Counted from the first letter of the stretch, positions 39,125 through 49,165 are shown. The stretch: DNA of 64,000 nucleotides from Coralloluteibacterium stylophorae (GCF_018122625.2 NZ_JAGQFT020000001.1:372001-436000), one strand, 5' to 3'. Made by a program: numbers and translations. The notes: generated from the letters alone by a model not told the origin.

Positions 39125-40360
39125 TCAGGCGGCGAGCGCCGCGGCCTCCAGACGCGCGGCGTAGGACGCCAGCAGGCGGTCGATCCAGGCGTCGAAGCCG
39201 AGACCCAGGTGCCGCGTTCGCTCGAAGGCGTTGCGGCTCATCGTCGCGCACAGCAGGTCGTCGTCGGCGATGCGGCGCATGGCCCCGGCCAGGCGTGGCG
39301 TGTCGCGCGGCGGCGCCGCCAGCCCGGCCTCGGCGTCGACGATGTCGGCGGCCAGGAAGGCGGTGTCCGCGGCGATCACCGGCAGGCCGCTCCACAGCGC
39401 CTCGGTCGCCACCAGTCCATAGGGCTCGGGATAACGGCTGGGCATCAGCAGCGCGCGGTGGCCGCGGACGATATCCGGCAGCGCCGCCGGCGGCTGCTGG
39501 CCGAGGAAGCGCATTTCGGGATACTCCGCCGCCAGCCGCTCGCGCAGCACGCCGTCGCCGACCAGGGTCAGCGTCTGCCCCGCGGCGCGCGCCGCCGCGC
39601 AGGCGAGGTCGGGACCCTTGGTGTCCTCCAGCCGCCCGATGAACAGGAAGCCGCGGTTGTCCTCGGCGCGGATCCGCGTGTCGCTCCACGGCCGCACCGG
39701 ATTCGGAAGCGTCTGGATCGCCGCGTCGGGGATCGCGCCGCGCATCAGGAACGGGCGCATCGCCTCGTGGATGGCCAGCACCGGCGGCGAACGCCGCACG
39801 TCGAACAGGTTGCGGTAGACCGCCTGCCGAGCCACCCGCCAGAGCTTGTGCGGATAGGAACGGCGATCGCAGTCGGCGCGGATGCAGGCCGGCGACAACG
39901 GGGTCAGCGGACACACGGCGCCGCTCTTGAGGAAGGCGTAGGCGCCATTCGGGCAGGCCAGGAAGAAGTCGTGCGCCGACAGCAGGGTGCGCGGGAGCAC
40001 GGGCCGCAGCGCGGCGAACACCGACGGCGACAGGATCTGCGCCCAGCCGTGCAGGTGATAGACCGTATCCGGCGTGTCGTGGGCGGCGATCCAGCGCTCG
40101 ACCAGCGCGCGGGCCTCACGGTTGTAGAGGCCCGACACCATGGCGCGGCCGGGCGACAGGCTGGTCAGGCGTGCGCTGCCCAGGCCCACCAGGTCGACGC
40201 CGAGGGCGGCCAGCTCCGGATTGCGTCCCTCGTCGCCGCACAGGTAGGTGACCGCCTCGCCGCGCTCGCGGAAGGCGCGCGCCGAGGCCAGCGCCAGCGC
40301 GGTCGCCCCGCCCTTGGGTACGGCGATGTCGTTGAGGACGACGATGCGGCCGGGCCTCAC
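39125..40360 (-). CDS. Glycosyltransferase family 4 (GT-B)
   Basis: 411 residues from a GTG that overlaps the stop of the pyruvyltransferase gene (GTGA). N-terminal lobe has VLNDIAVPKGGATALAL; the C-terminal sugar-nucleotide site is GFLFIGRLEDTKGPDLA and PSRYPEPYGLVATEALWSGLPVIA, the E-x7-E type motif of GT4. It would add a sugar to a polysaccharide or lipid-linked glycan in the cytoplasm; donor and acceptor unknown. Two-gene unit with the upstream gene. Confidence 0.85.
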   Translation of the reverse strand: MRPGRIVVLNDIAVPKGGATALALASARAFRERGEAVTYLCGDEGRNPELAALGVDLVGLGSARLTSLSPGRAMVSGLYNREARALVERWIAAHDTPDTVYHLHGWAQILSPSVFAALRPVLPRTLLSAHDFFLACPNGAYAFLKSGAVCPLTPLSPACIRADCDRRSYPHKLWRVARQAVYRNLFDVRRSPPVLAIHEAMRPFLMRGAIPDAAIQTLPNPVRPWSDTRIRAEDNRGFLFIGRLEDTKGPDLACAAARAAGQTLTLVGDGVLRERLAAEYPEMRFLGQQPPAALPDIVRGHRALLMPSRYPEPYGLVATEALWSGLPVIAADTAFLAADIVDAEAGLAAPPRDTPRLAGAMRRIADDDLLCATMSRNAFERTRHLGLGFDAWIDRLLASYAARLEAAALAA

Positions 40361-41595
40361 GCGCGGCTGTCCCTGGTCTCCGGCATCACCACCGGCACGC
40401 GTCCGGCGGTGGGTGCCGCCACCGCCGACTCCAGCGCACCGAGGATGGCGCCGACGTCGCGCCGCGCCTCCGCCACCACGCGCGCGTGCCCGGCTTCGTC
40501 GATGCCCTCGCCGAGGCCCCTCGCCACCAGCGCGAGCAGCGCGGCCGGCTCCAGTTCCGCCGGATCCACCACCCACTCGCCGCGACCGACGCTCTCGAAG
40601 AAGCTGTTCAGCTTGATGTCCCAGGAGAAGCCGACATGCGGCACGCGGTAGGACCACGCGGCGATGCAGGCATGCATCCGGTGCGCCATCAGGAAGGCGC
40701 TGGCGGAGACGAAGCCGGCGAAGGCGTCCGGATCGGCGAACGCCGGCTCGGCGGCGACCAGCCCGGGCGCGGCCTCCTGCAGGCGCGGTGTCAGCCGCTC
40801 CAGGTAGTCGCGGTCCTCGGGGCTGCCGTTGGTGAACAGGCGGATCGGTCGCCCGAGGGCGCGCAGTGCGGCGACCACCTCCACCAGCCAGTCGTCCAGG
40901 CTCAGAAAGTCGGACGGACCGGTGGCGTGGTACTGCAGCAGAACCGGATCGGTCAGGCCGAGGGCGATGTAGCCGGCGTTCGCACGCGCGGGGAAGTGGT
41001 CGGCGGTGAGCACGCCCGGGTCCCGCGCCAGGCTGGCCGGCGGCACCTCCTCCGGGCGCAGGCGCCGGTTCCATACCGACCGCGACCGCTCGTCGCGGAC
41101 CGTCGCGCGCACCATGCGGCTGCGCCGGAAGGCGTCGGCGAAGAGACGGTGGCCGCGGCGCGTCCAGTTGTCGCTGACGCCCACGGCGAACACCGCCACC
41201 GGCAGCGACCTGCGCGCGGTCTCGCCGAGCGCGGCGTTGACCTTGAACGGAAAGTTGAGGTCGGCATCGGCGATCAGGTTGCCGCCGCCGAGGATGGCCC
41301 CGTCGACCCTGGCCAGCGCGCGGCGCCAGCGCGGCCGCAGGCGGCTGCGCACCAGCATGCCCAGCATCTGCGCGACCGCCAGCCGGCGTACCGGGCCGGG
41401 CAGCGCCTCCAGGACGCGCAGCACCTTGCCGCGATGCCTGCTGCCGGTGCCGTAGCCGCTGCGCCCGGCCAGGTCGAGCGGCACGATGTGCGTGTCGGGA
41501 CGCTGTCGCAGGATCTCGCGCTCGAGGCATTCCGAGAGCAGCCCGTCGCCCAGGTTGGCGCTGTATTTGACGCTGAAGATCGCGATACGCTTCAT
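40357..41595 (-). CDS. Polysaccharide pyruvyltransferase family protein
   Basis: 412 residues. The opening IFSVKYSANLGDGLLSECLEREI and GAILGGGNLIADADLNFPFKV match the pyruvyltransferase (PS_pyruv_trans) domain; late motifs include SASAFLMAHRMHACIAAWSYRVPHVGFSWDIK. It transfers pyruvate from phosphoenolpyruvate to sugars of exopolysaccharide. With the overlapping glycosyltransferase it makes a small glycan-decoration unit without the rest of an EPS cluster. Confidence 0.83.
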   Translation of the reverse strand: MKRIAIFSVKYSANLGDGLLSECLEREILRQRPDTHIVPLDLAGRSGYGTGSRHRGKVLRVLEALPGPVRRLAVAQMLGMLVRSRLRPRWRRALARVDGAILGGGNLIADADLNFPFKVNAALGETARRSLPVAVFAVGVSDNWTRRGHRLFADAFRRSRMVRATVRDERSRSVWNRRLRPEEVPPASLARDPGVLTADHFPARANAGYIALGLTDPVLLQYHATGPSDFLSLDDWLVEVVAALRALGRPIRLFTNGSPEDRDYLERLTPRLQEAAPGLVAAEPAFADPDAFAGFVSASAFLMAHRMHACIAAWSYRVPHVGFSWDIKLNSFFESVGRGEWVVDPAELEPAALLALVARGLGEGIDEAGHARVVAEARRDVGAILGALESAVAAPTAGRVPVVMPETRDSRA

Positions 41596-41822
41596 GGCTT
41601 CTTCACCTATCCGACGAGCCTCCGGCCGCTCCGTCCATCATCGGGCGCGCGGGAGTCCGGGACGTCTTCGAACCGCGAGGCAGCTCGCACCCGCATGATC
41701 CCTCCGCGCATGAATGCTGCTCTGCACTATGCCCCGTCGATGGTTACGACCGCCACTCCCGGAGCAGGTCATCCGCAGGGCGGAGCAGCGCCGATGACCG
41801 CCCAGCAGCGGGAGCGCGCACC

Positions 41823-42395
41823 ATGATCCGGGTCGCCCGGGCGGGGGATGCGGAGGCGGTGCAGGCGATCTACGCGCCCTGCGTGACCGGTTCCGCACTC
41901 ACCTTCGAGACCGAGGTGCCGGACGTGGCGGCGATGCGCACCCGCATGCTCGACCGCCTCGAGCATTACCCGTGGCTGGTGCTGGAGGAGGACGGGCGCG
42001 TGCTCGCCTACGCCTATGCCTCGCGGTTCCGCGAACGCGCGGCCTACGACTGGATCGCCGAAACCTCGGTCTACACCCATGCCGATGCCCGCCGCCGCGG
42101 GCTCGCCCGGCACATCTACGGCGTGCTGCTCGACGTGCTGGCCCTGCAGGGCCTCACCCAGGCCGTCGGCGTGATCACCCTTCCCGGCCACGGCAGCGTC
42201 GCGCTGCACGAGGCGATGGGCTTCGCGCCGGCGGGTGTGTGGCGCGCCAGCGGCTGGAAGCTCGGCGCCTGGCACGACGTCGGCGTGTGGCAGCGCCAGC
42301 TGCGCGACGCCCCCGGTCCGCCCGTACCGACCACGCCGTTCGCCCGCCTCGCAGGCACGGACGACCTCGACCGCCTGCTCGCCGCGCGCTGTTGA
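41823..42395 (+). CDS. Phosphinothricin acetyltransferase-like GNAT
   Basis: 190 residues, Pat/Bar-type GNAT. IRVARAGDAEAVQAIYAPCVTGSALTFE, DWIAETSVYTHADARRRGLARHIY with the acetyl-CoA loop, and GFAPAGVWRASGWKLGAWHDVGVWQR are all subfamily marks. Such proteins acetylate phosphinothricin-type herbicides or methionine sulfoximine; native substrate uncertain. Plain ATG start; 227 nt of gene-free DNA lie upstream, shared with the divergent EPS genes. Confidence 0.85.
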   Translation: MIRVARAGDAEAVQAIYAPCVTGSALTFETEVPDVAAMRTRMLDRLEHYPWLVLEEDGRVLAYAYASRFRERAAYDWIAETSVYTHADARRRGLARHIYGVLLDVLALQGLTQAVGVITLPGHGSVALHEAMGFAPAGVWRASGWKLGAWHDVGVWQRQLRDAPGPPVPTTPFARLAGTDDLDRLLAARC

Positions 42396-42439
42396 ACGCG
42401 GGAACGCCGGCACCGGGCGATGCGACCGCGGCCTGCGGC

Positions 42440-42445
42440 TAGAAT
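42440..42445 (+). promoter_or_regulatory. -10-like hexamer upstream of the SDR gene
   Basis: TAGAAT in GGCTAGAATCGCC, 32 nt before the start codon, is a good -10 match. No -35 matches at a normal distance. Confidence 0.3.
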
Positions 42446-42476
42446 CGCCGGCCCGGATCCACTCCCAGGAGCGCCC

Positions 42477-43247
42477 ATGCAGTCCATCGACGTCCGTGCC
42501 GTCATCACCGGCGGCGTCTCCGGCCTCGGCCTCGCCGTCGCCCGGCATCTGGTCGCCGCCGGCGGCCGCGTCGCGCTGTTCGACGTCGCCGACGACAAGG
42601 CCGCGGCCGCGCTGGAGCTGCTCGGCGAGACCAACGCGCGCTACTTCCATACCGACGTCACCGACGAGGCCGGCGTGGTCTCCAACGTGGCCGCGGCCAG
42701 GGACTTCCTTGGCGGGCTCAACGTGGCGGTGAACTGCGCCGGCATCATCGGCGCCGGCCGCGTGCTCGGCCGCGACGGCACCATGCCGCTGGCGACCTTC
42801 TCGGGCACGGTGATGGTCAACCTGGTCGGCAGCTTCAACGTCGCCAAGGCCTGCGCCGAGCAGTTCCAGCACAACGCGCCGGGCGCGGACGGCGAGCGCG
42901 GGGTGGTCGTCAACACCGCCAGCGTCGCCGCCTACGAAGGCCAGATCGGCCAGGCCGCCTACTCCGCCTCCAAGGCCGGCATCGTCGGCATGACCCTGCC
43001 GATGGCCCGCGAGTTCGCGCGCATCGGCGTGCGCGTCATGACCATCGCGCCCGGCATCTTCTGGACGCCGATGGTCGACGGCATGCCGCCGCAGGTTCAG
43101 GAGTCGCTGGCGGCCTCGATCCCCTACCCCTCGCGCCTGGGCAAGCCCGAGGAGTTCGCGCGCACCGTCGCCTTCATCCTCGACAACGGCTACCTCAACG
43201 GCGAGACCATCCGCCTCGACGGCGCGGTGCGCCTGCAGCCGAAGTGA
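42477..43247 (+). CDS. SDR oxidoreductase, 3-hydroxyacyl-CoA dehydrogenase type
   Basis: 256 residues. NAD(P) loop [22 protein letters not shown]-like NCAGIIGAG, the catalytic Ser/Tyr/Lys triad in [25 protein letters not shown] and the C-terminal [13 protein letters not shown]. The overall sequence is close to type-II/HSD17B10-like 3-hydroxy-2-methylbutyryl-CoA dehydrogenases, which act in isoleucine breakdown. AGGAG precedes the ATG. Likely in the same transcript as efpL, 73 nt downstream, or separate. Confidence 0.85.
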   Translation: MQSIDVRAVITGGVSGLGLAVARHLVAAGGRVALFDVADDKAAAALELLGETNARYFHTDVTDEAGVVSNVAAARDFLGGLNVAVNCAGIIGAGRVLGRDGTMPLATFSGTVMVNLVGSFNVAKACAEQFQHNAPGADGERGVVVNTASVAAYEGQIGQAAYSASKAGIVGMTLPMAREFARIGVRVMTIAPGIFWTPMVDGMPPQVQESLAASIPYPSRLGKPEEFARTVAFILDNGYLNGETIRLDGAVRLQPK

Positions 43248-43320
43248 CCGCGGGCGGTGCCGACGCGCCGCACCGCCCCGCCATCCCGCATCCCTCCCCC
43301 GCATCGGACAGCAGATCGCA

Positions 43321-43884
43321 ATGAAGGCCTCGGACATCAAGAAGGGCAACGTCGTCGAGCACAACGGCGGCGTCTACCAGGTGCGCGACATCGAGCGCAG
43401 CTCGCCGCAGGGCCGCGGCGGCAACGTGACCTTCCGCTTCACCCTGTACAGCGTGCCGGGCGGCGCCAAGCTCGACCTCAGCCTGCGCGCCGAGGACGAC
43501 CTCAGGGAGGTCGAGCTCAGCCGCCGCCAGGCCAGCTTCTCGTACAAGGACGGCGAGGCGTTCGTGTTCCTCGACGCCGAGGACTACACGCCCTACCAGC
43601 TCGACGCGGAGGTCGTCGGCGACGACGCCGGCTACATCACCGAGGGCCTGGAAGGCTGCTACGTGCAGATCATCGACGACGCGCCGGTCGCCCTGCAGCT
43701 GCCGCAGACCGTGGCGCTGGAGGTCACCGATACCCCGCCCGAACTCAAGGGCGGCACCGCCACCAAGCGCCCGAAGCCGGCGACGCTGGCGACCGGGATC
43801 GAGATCATGGTCCCGGAGTACGTCACCAACGGCGAGACCATCCTGGTCAACACCACGACCGGCGAGTTCGCCGGCCGCGCCTGA
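43321..43884 (+). CDS. efpL: Elongation factor P-like protein
   Basis: 187 residues, three-domain EF-P fold. The tip loop is SSPQGRGG with Arg32 at the place of the modified Lys in EF-P, as in EfpL/YeiP (SPTARG in E. coli). C-terminal domains have [29 protein letters not shown]. EfpL helps ribosomes through proline-containing stalling sites and does not need lysylation. ATG at 43321 is the family start. Confidence 0.92.
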   Translation: MKASDIKKGNVVEHNGGVYQVRDIERSSPQGRGGNVTFRFTLYSVPGGAKLDLSLRAEDDLREVELSRRQASFSYKDGEAFVFLDAEDYTPYQLDAEVVGDDAGYITEGLEGCYVQIIDDAPVALQLPQTVALEVTDTPPELKGGTATKRPKPATLATGIEIMVPEYVTNGETILVNTTTGEFAGRA

Positions 43885-43936
43885 GCATCCCGCGCCGGCA
43901 CGCCCGGCGCGCGCCGCGCATCCTCCATGCCTGCGG

Positions 43937-44488
43937 CTACGCGCTCCGCCGGCCGGAGCGCGCCAACCACTTGCGCGCCATGCGCCGGACCGAGCCTTCC
44001 GCTTCGGTATCCACCGCCAGGGAGCGCACCTCGCGCCAGGTCATGTCCAGCGATTCCTCGTTGCGGGAGAAGGCCTCGCTGCCGCCGGCGCGCACGACGT
44101 AGCGCACGTCGTAGTGCCAGTGCGCCGGCTCCATGCCGCGCGCCGGGATCCGGTGCCGGTCGACGTCCAGGATCGCCGGCTCGACGCACAGGTCGGCCAG
44201 GCCGGTCTCCTCCGCGGCCTCGCGCAGCGCGACGCGGGCGAGGTCGCGATCGCCGTCGGCATGCCCCCCGGGCTGCAGCCAGCGATCGAGTTTGCGGTGG
44301 TGCATCAGGAGCGCGCGCTGGCCGTCGGCGCTCACCAGCCAGGCCGACCCGGTGAAGTGGCCGACCTCGTGGCGCCGTTCGAATACGTATGCGGAAGACC
44401 GCAGGAACGCGAGGAACAGGTCGATGGCCGCGGCTTCTTCTGGATGCGCGGCGCGATAGGCGTCCAGCGCGGTGGCGAGATCGGGCAT
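43937..44488 (-). CDS. Nudix hydrolase
   Basis: 183 residues. The Nudix box is GHADGDRDLARVALREAAEETGL; the core REAAEETG is intact, whereas the first Glu of the consensus is Arg, as is variable in this subfamily. The upstream WLQPGGHADG fits the HrpZ-like CDP-X/NUDIX phosphohydrolase pattern. It cleaves a nucleoside diphosphate linked to something unknown. Converges with efpL; divergent from the permease. Confidence 0.85.
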   Translation of the reverse strand: MPDLATALDAYRAAHPEEAAAIDLFLAFLRSSAYVFERRHEVGHFTGSAWLVSADGQRALLMHHRKLDRWLQPGGHADGDRDLARVALREAAEETGLADLCVEPAILDVDRHRIPARGMEPAHWHYDVRYVVRAGGSEAFSRNEESLDMTWREVRSLAVDTEAEGSVRRMARKWLARSGRRSA

Positions 44489-44619
44489 GGGATACGGCAA
44501 CGGACGTGGAGACGGACGATGCGGCGCAGCATAGCGCGCCGGCCGATGTGCCTTGTGGCTGCCATGGCGCATCCGATATGGTCGGACGGTTTCGATCACG
44601 CGACAACGACGTGACAGCC

Positions 44620-44643
44620 GGCCGCCCTCCCGCGGCCGCTTTT
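44620..44643. terminator. Hairpin with T-run in the permease leader
   Basis: GGCCGC-CCTCCC-GCGGCC (44620-44637, extendable by one C-G pair) followed by GCTTTTCT. It ends 17 nt before the permease ATG, with the GGGGAG ribosome site between, so it could attenuate transcription or be chance. Confidence 0.35.
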
Positions 44644-44659
44644 CTGGCCGGGGAGCCCC

Positions 44660-46171
44660 ATGCTGAAACATCTGATGATCACCAAGCCGATCGAGGCGCA
44701 GCCGCACGTGGACGCGGGCGAACCGGTCGAGGGCAGCCTCGGCGGCGAGGTCGGCCTCAGGCGCACCCTGACCGCGCGCCACCTGGTGATGCTGGGCCTC
44801 GGCGCGGTCATCGGCGCCGGCATCTTCGTGATCACCGGCACCGCCGCGGCCAACCACGCCGGCCCGGCGATCATGCTGAGCTTCGTCATCGCCGGCTTCG
44901 CCTGCGCCATGGCCGGCCTGTGCTACGCCGAGTTCGCGGCGATGATCCCGGCCTCGGGCAGCGCCTACAGCTACACCTACGCGACGCTGGGCGAGGCGCT
45001 GGCCTGGTTCGTCGGCTGGAGCCTGGTGCTCGAATACCTGTTCGCCGCCTCCACGGTCGCGGTCGGATGGTCGGGCTACACCACGAGCTTCCTGGAGACG
45101 CTCGGCATCCACCTGCCCGCGGCGCTGACCCAGGCGCCGATCAACTTCTGCACCCACGAGGCGGCGCAGGCCGGCAGCTGCGAATACAACACCTTCGTGC
45201 TCACCGGTTCGCTGTTCAACCTGCCGGCGGTGCTGATCGTGGCCGCGGTGGGCTGGCTGTGCTACCGCGGCATCAGGCAGTCGGCGACGGTCAATGCCAT
45301 CGTGGTGTCGATCAAGGTGCTGGTGATCCTGCTGCTGATCGGCTTCGGCAGCCAGTACGTGGACAGCGCCAACTGGGCCCCCTTCATCCCCGCCAACGAG
45401 GGCGCCGACCGCTTCGGCTGGGCCGGCGTGCTGCGCGGCGCGTCGATCGTGTTCTTCGCCTACATCGGCTTCGACGCGGTCTCGACCGCGGCGCAGGAGG
45501 TCAAGAATCCGCAGCGCAACATGCCGATCGGCATCCTCGGCTCGCTGGTGCTGTGCACGGTGCTCTACATCGTGGTCTCGGCCATCCTCACCGGGATGCT
45601 GCCCTACACGGAGCTGGGCACCGCCAAGCCGGTGGCCACCGCGCTCGCGGCCTACCCGTCGCTGGGCTGGCTGAAGACCTTCGTCGAGATCGGCGCGATC
45701 GCCGGCCTGACCACGGTCATCCTGGTCATGCTGATGGGCCAGCCGCGCATCTTTTACTCGATGGCCAACGACGGCCTGCTGCCGAAGTTCTTCGGTGCCG
45801 TGCACCCGAAGCACCAGACTCCGCACAAGGGCACCGTGCTGGTGGCCATCGTCGCCGCGACCATGGCCGGCCTGCTGCCGATCCAGCTGCTGGGCGACGT
45901 GGTGTCGATGGGCACCCTGGTGGCGTTCGCCACGGTCTGCCTCGGCGTGTTCGTCCTGCGCCGGACCCAGCCGCAGCTGGCGCGCCCGTTCCGCGTGCCG
46001 CTGGTGGGCATCGTCGCGCCGCTGGGCGTGCTGACCTGCCTCGGCCTGATCGCGATCATGCCGCTGCTGAACTGGATGGTGCTGCTGGTGTGGACCATGA
46101 TCGGCGCGGCGATCTACCTCGGCTTCGGCTACCGCAACAGCAAGCTGCGGCAGGGGACGACCGGCGCCTGA
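44660..46171 (+). CDS. APC-family amino-acid permease (CAT type)
   Basis: 503 residues with 12 or more hydrophobic segments. The first conserved block is GLGAVIGAGIFVITGTAAANHAGPAIMLSF, with the GAGIF turn of APC carriers; SGYTTSF, FFAYIGFDAVSTAAQEVKNPQRN and the cytoplasmic-loop RIFYSMANDGLLP are present, as in YfnA-like cationic/branched-chain permeases. Inner-membrane amino-acid uptake; substrate not predictable. Followed by a bidirectional terminator. Confidence 0.87.
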   Translation: MLKHLMITKPIEAQPHVDAGEPVEGSLGGEVGLRRTLTARHLVMLGLGAVIGAGIFVITGTAAANHAGPAIMLSFVIAGFACAMAGLCYAEFAAMIPASGSAYSYTYATLGEALAWFVGWSLVLEYLFAASTVAVGWSGYTTSFLETLGIHLPAALTQAPINFCTHEAAQAGSCEYNTFVLTGSLFNLPAVLIVAAVGWLCYRGIRQSATVNAIVVSIKVLVILLLIGFGSQYVDSANWAPFIPANEGADRFGWAGVLRGASIVFFAYIGFDAVSTAAQEVKNPQRNMPIGILGSLVLCTVLYIVVSAILTGMLPYTELGTAKPVATALAAYPSLGWLKTFVEIGAIAGLTTVILVMLMGQPRIFYSMANDGLLPKFFGAVHPKHQTPHKGTVLVAIVAATMAGLLPIQLLGDVVSMGTLVAFATVCLGVFVLRRTQPQLARPFRVPLVGIVAPLGVLTCLGLIAIMPLLNWMVLLVWTMIGAAIYLGFGYRNSKLRQGTTGA

Positions 46172-46192
46172 GCCGGGCGCGAACTCCGGTAC

Positions 46193-46222
46193 GGAAACGG
46201 CGCGGACATCCGCGCCGTTTCC
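46193..46222. terminator. Bidirectional terminator
   Basis: GGAAACGGCGCGG-ACAT-CCGCGCCGTTTCC, perfect 13-bp stem (14 with the closing A-T), followed by ATTTGA. It is 22 nt after the permease stop and serves the convergent rmuC from the other side with the REP cluster between. Confidence 0.8.
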
Positions 46223-46243
46223 ATTTGAGCGGTAGCCAAGTCG

Positions 46244-46346
46244 CGTAGGAGCGGCTTCAGCCGCGACCGCGCCTGTGTGGGAGGGGCTTCAGCCCCGACA
46301 GTCTTCCGGTTCGGCGGAGCCGGTCGCGGCCGAAGCCGCTCCTAGG
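46244..46346. repeat. REP-like triplet between permease and rmuC
   Basis: Three palindromic units in a row: GTAGGAGCGGCTTCAGCCGC (46245 on), TGTGGGAGGGGCTTCAGCCC (46275 on), and GGTCGCGGCCGAAGCCGCTC (46322 on). Order direct, direct, inverse. Typical location between convergent 3' ends. Confidence 0.85.
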
Positions 46347-46360
46347 GAACGCTGCCGGAT

Positions 46361-47848
46361 CTACTCGTCGGCATCACCGTCGGCGTCGTCGCCGACGGCA
46401 TCGAGCAGCGGCTGCGCAAGCTGCTTCTTCGGCGCGGCGCCGAGGCGCCTGAGCTTCTCGACCTGGCCGACGAGGTTGCCGCGGCCCTGGGTCAGCTTGC
46501 CGAGCGCGTCCTGCTGCGCCTTCTGCGCACGGCCCAGCGCGTCTCCGATCCTGTCGAGGTCCTCGACGAAGCCGACGAACTTGTCGTAGAGCGCGGCGGC
46601 GCGGTCGGAGATCGCCTTGGCGTTGCGGTTCTGGTCCTCGGTGCGCCAGATCTGCCCGATCAGCTTGAGCGAGGCCAGCAGGTTGCCCGGGCCGACCAGG
46701 ATGATCTTCTGCTTGAAGGCGGTGTCGTAGAGCGAGGTGTCGGCGCGCACCGCCTCCAGGAACGCCGCCTCGATCGGCACGAACATCAGCACCAGGTCCG
46801 GGCTCTGCAGGCCCTCGAGGCGGCTGTAGTCCTTGTCGCCGAGCTGGCGCACATGGGTGCGCATGGCCAGCGCATGCCTGGCCATGCAGGCGGCGCGCGC
46901 CTCGGGATCGTCCTCCTCGCAGGCGCGCTGGTAGTCGACCAGGTTCATCTTGGCGTCGATGACGATGTGGCGGTCGCCCGGCAGCAGCACGATGGCGTCG
47001 GGCCGGTAGCGGTCGCCTTCGCCGTCGCGGAAGCTTTCCTGGGTCAGGTAGTGGGTGCCCTTCTCCAGCCCGGCGGATTCCAGCAGGCGCTCGAGCTTGA
47101 GCTCGCCCCAGTAGCCCTGGGTGCGGTTCTCGGTGGTGAGCGCGCGGGTGAGGCTGTGGGCCTCGTCCGACAGCCTGCGGTTGAGGTCGAGCAGCTGCTT
47201 GAGTTCGGTCTGCAGCGCCGCGCGGTCCTTGTTCTCCTTGTCGTAGGAGTCGCTGACCAGCTTGCGGAAGTCGCCGATCTGCTCGCGCAGCGGCCCGAGG
47301 AGCTGGCCGATCTGCGCGCTGTTCTGCTCGCTGAAGCGCTTCGACTTGTCCTCCAGGATCTCGGCGGCCAGCGCCTTGAACTCGTGGGTCATGCGCGCGC
47401 GCGCCTGTTCCAGCTCGCGCAGGCGCTCGTCGGCAGCGGCCTTCTGCTCCTCCAGGCGCGCGGCGAGCTCGGCGCGCTGCGCGGTGGCGCCCCGCAGCGC
47501 GGTCGCCTGCTCGCGGAGCTCGGCCTGCGCGGCATCGAGCTGGCGAGCGACGGCATCCATCCGCTGCAGCCGGGCCTGCGCGCCGGCCAGCTCGATGCCG
47601 CTGCGCTCCAGCCGCGTGCGCAGCTCGGCGATCTCCGCATCGCGGTCGCGCAGCTGGGCCCGCGCCTCCTCGTGCTGGCGTTCGAACGCCTCGCGGCCGG
47701 CGGCGAGCGTGGCCACGTCCGGCTCGCGGTCGCGGCGTCCCTGCTCGCGCGCGGCCAGCGCACGGGCCCGCAGCAGCGGCAGCAGAACGACGGCGGCGAG
47801 GACCGAGCCGGCGAGGAAGGCGAGGATGGCGAGCGGGACAGGGGACAT
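46361..47848 (-). CDS. rmuC: DNA recombination protein RmuC
   Basis: 495 residues. N-terminal membrane anchor ([19 protein letters not shown]), long coiled coil (about 40-200), then the RmuC nuclease-like domain with [46 protein letters not shown] and [11 protein letters not shown]; the D-x14-D/E-x-K pattern is PD-(D/E)XK-like. RmuC limits inversions and repeat recombination. An acidic tail ends it. The ATG at 47848 starts the anchor cleanly. Confidence 0.9.
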   Translation of the reverse strand: MSPVPLAILAFLAGSVLAAVVLLPLLRARALAAREQGRRDREPDVATLAAGREAFERQHEEARAQLRDRDAEIAELRTRLERSGIELAGAQARLQRMDAVARQLDAAQAELREQATALRGATAQRAELAARLEEQKAAADERLRELEQARARMTHEFKALAAEILEDKSKRFSEQNSAQIGQLLGPLREQIGDFRKLVSDSYDKENKDRAALQTELKQLLDLNRRLSDEAHSLTRALTTENRTQGYWGELKLERLLESAGLEKGTHYLTQESFRDGEGDRYRPDAIVLLPGDRHIVIDAKMNLVDYQRACEEDDPEARAACMARHALAMRTHVRQLGDKDYSRLEGLQSPDLVLMFVPIEAAFLEAVRADTSLYDTAFKQKIILVGPGNLLASLKLIGQIWRTEDQNRNAKAISDRAAALYDKFVGFVEDLDRIGDALGRAQKAQQDALGKLTQGRGNLVGQVEKLRRLGAAPKKQLAQPLLDAVGDDADGDADE

Positions 47849-47971
47849 CGGAAGCGCAACTCCAGGCAGACGCGGCAACGGGCCGGGCGCAGAGTCTAGC
47901 GACGCCGTCTCACCCGCCGCGACGCGACGCTGCGTCGCCCCACGCCCACGCACAGCCGACGGCGCCGTCGC

Positions 47972-47977
47972 TACACT
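47972..47977 (+). promoter_or_regulatory. -10-like hexamer close to the mtnB start
   Basis: TACACT in GCTACACTGCGC ends only 7 nt before the mtnB ATG, so a transcript from it would be leaderless or nearly so. No Shine-Dalgarno is seen. Tentative. Confidence 0.3.
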
Positions 47978-47984
47978 GCGCGGC

Positions 47985-48614
47985 ATGTCCAGTCTCCCCT
48001 ACTCCCAGGCGGCGTTCAGCGACGCGGCCAAGGCGCTGATGTCGACCACCGCCGAGCTCGCCGCGCTCGGCTGGACACCGGCGACCAGCAGCAACTTCTC
48101 GCAGCGGCTCGACGCCTCGCACGCGGTCATCACCGCCTCGGGTGCGGACAAGGGACGACTGACCGAGGGCGACTTCCTCGCCGTCGACCTCGCCGGCGCG
48201 CCCGTGTCCAGCGCGTTGAGGCCGTCGGCCGAGACCCTGCTGCACACCCAGCTCTACGCCCGCGACCTCGCCGGCTGCGTGCTGCACACCCACTCGCGCA
48301 CGCAGACGGTGGCCTCGCGGCTGTTCGCGCGCGCCGGCCGCGTGCGGATCGAGGGCTACGAGCTGATCAAGGCCTTCGCCGGCAATACCACCCACGAAGC
48401 GGCGATCGAGATCCCGGTCCTGCCCAACACCCAGGACATGCCGGCGCTGGCGGCCGAGGTCGAGCGCCTGCTCGACGCCGGTCCGCTGTGGGGCTACCTG
48501 ATCGACGGCCATGGGCTCTACGCCTGGGGCCGCGACCTCAAGGAGGCCCGGCGCCACCTCGACGCGTTCGAATTCCTGCTCGCCTGCGAGCTCGACCTGA
48601 GGAGACTGTCATGA
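47985..48614 (+). CDS. mtnB: Methylthioribulose-1-phosphate dehydratase
   Basis: 209 residues, class II aldolase-like fold. [23 protein letters not shown] and the zinc-site [16 protein letters not shown] are diagnostic. It dehydrates methylthioribulose-1-phosphate to a diketone in methionine salvage. The ATG of mtnD overlaps its stop (ATGA). mtnA and mtnN/mtnP are not seen in the window. Confidence 0.92.
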   Translation: MSSLPYSQAAFSDAAKALMSTTAELAALGWTPATSSNFSQRLDASHAVITASGADKGRLTEGDFLAVDLAGAPVSSALRPSAETLLHTQLYARDLAGCVLHTHSRTQTVASRLFARAGRVRIEGYELIKAFAGNTTHEAAIEIPVLPNTQDMPALAAEVERLLDAGPLWGYLIDGHGLYAWGRDLKEARRHLDAFEFLLACELDLRRLS

Positions 48615-49165
48615 GCCGCCTGCGCATCTTCGCCGCGGACGATCCCTCCGCCCCCGTCCTCGACACCCGCGACCACGCCGAGATGGCCGACCAGCTCGGC
48701 CGCATCGGCGTGCGCTTCGAACAGTGGGAGGCGAGCCGCCCCGTCGCCGCCGGCGCCAGCCAGGAGGAGGTGCTCGAGGCCTATCGCGCCGACGTCGACC
48801 GCCTGGTCGCCGAGAACGGCTTCAAGTCGGTCGACGTGGTCAGCATCGCGCCGGACAACCCGCAGCGCGAGGCCATGCGCACCAAGTTCCTCGACGAGCA
48901 CTTCCACAAGGAGGACGAGGTGCGCTTCTTCGTCGACGGCTCGGGGCTGTTCACCCTGCACGTCGAGGGCAAGGTCTACGAGGTCGAGTGCGTCAGGAAC
49001 GACCTGATCGCGGTGCCCGACGGCACCCGGCACTGGTTCGACATGGGGCCGGAGCCGTCCTTCGTCGCGATCCGCTTCTTCACCGAGCCCGACGGCTGGG
49101 TCGGGCACTTCACCGGCACCGACATCGCCGGGACCTTCCCCCGCTACGAGAAGATCGCCCGATGA
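48611..49165 (+). CDS. mtnD: Acireductone dioxygenase
   Basis: 184 residues, cupin fold. Metal ligands appear in [16 protein letters not shown] (His, His, Glu) and GTRHWFDMG (His), the classic HxHx4E...H set. With Fe2+ it turns acireductone into formate and the ketoacid of methionine; with Ni2+ it goes off pathway. AGGAGA ahead of the ATG. Overlaps mtnC by ATGA. Confidence 0.93.
   Translation: MSRLRIFAADDPSAPVLDTRDHAEMADQLGRIGVRFEQWEASRPVAAGASQEEVLEAYRADVDRLVAENGFKSVDVVSIAPDNPQREAMRTKFLDEHFHKEDEVRFFVDGSGLFTLHVEGKVYEVECVRNDLIAVPDGTRHWFDMGPEPSFVAIRFFTEPDGWVGHFTGTDIAGTFPRYEKIAR

Noticed and set aside
41596-41822. Small gene between the pyruvyltransferase and GNAT genes
   Set aside because: A short ORF is open, but without ribosome site or recognisable protein; more likely divergent promoter DNA.
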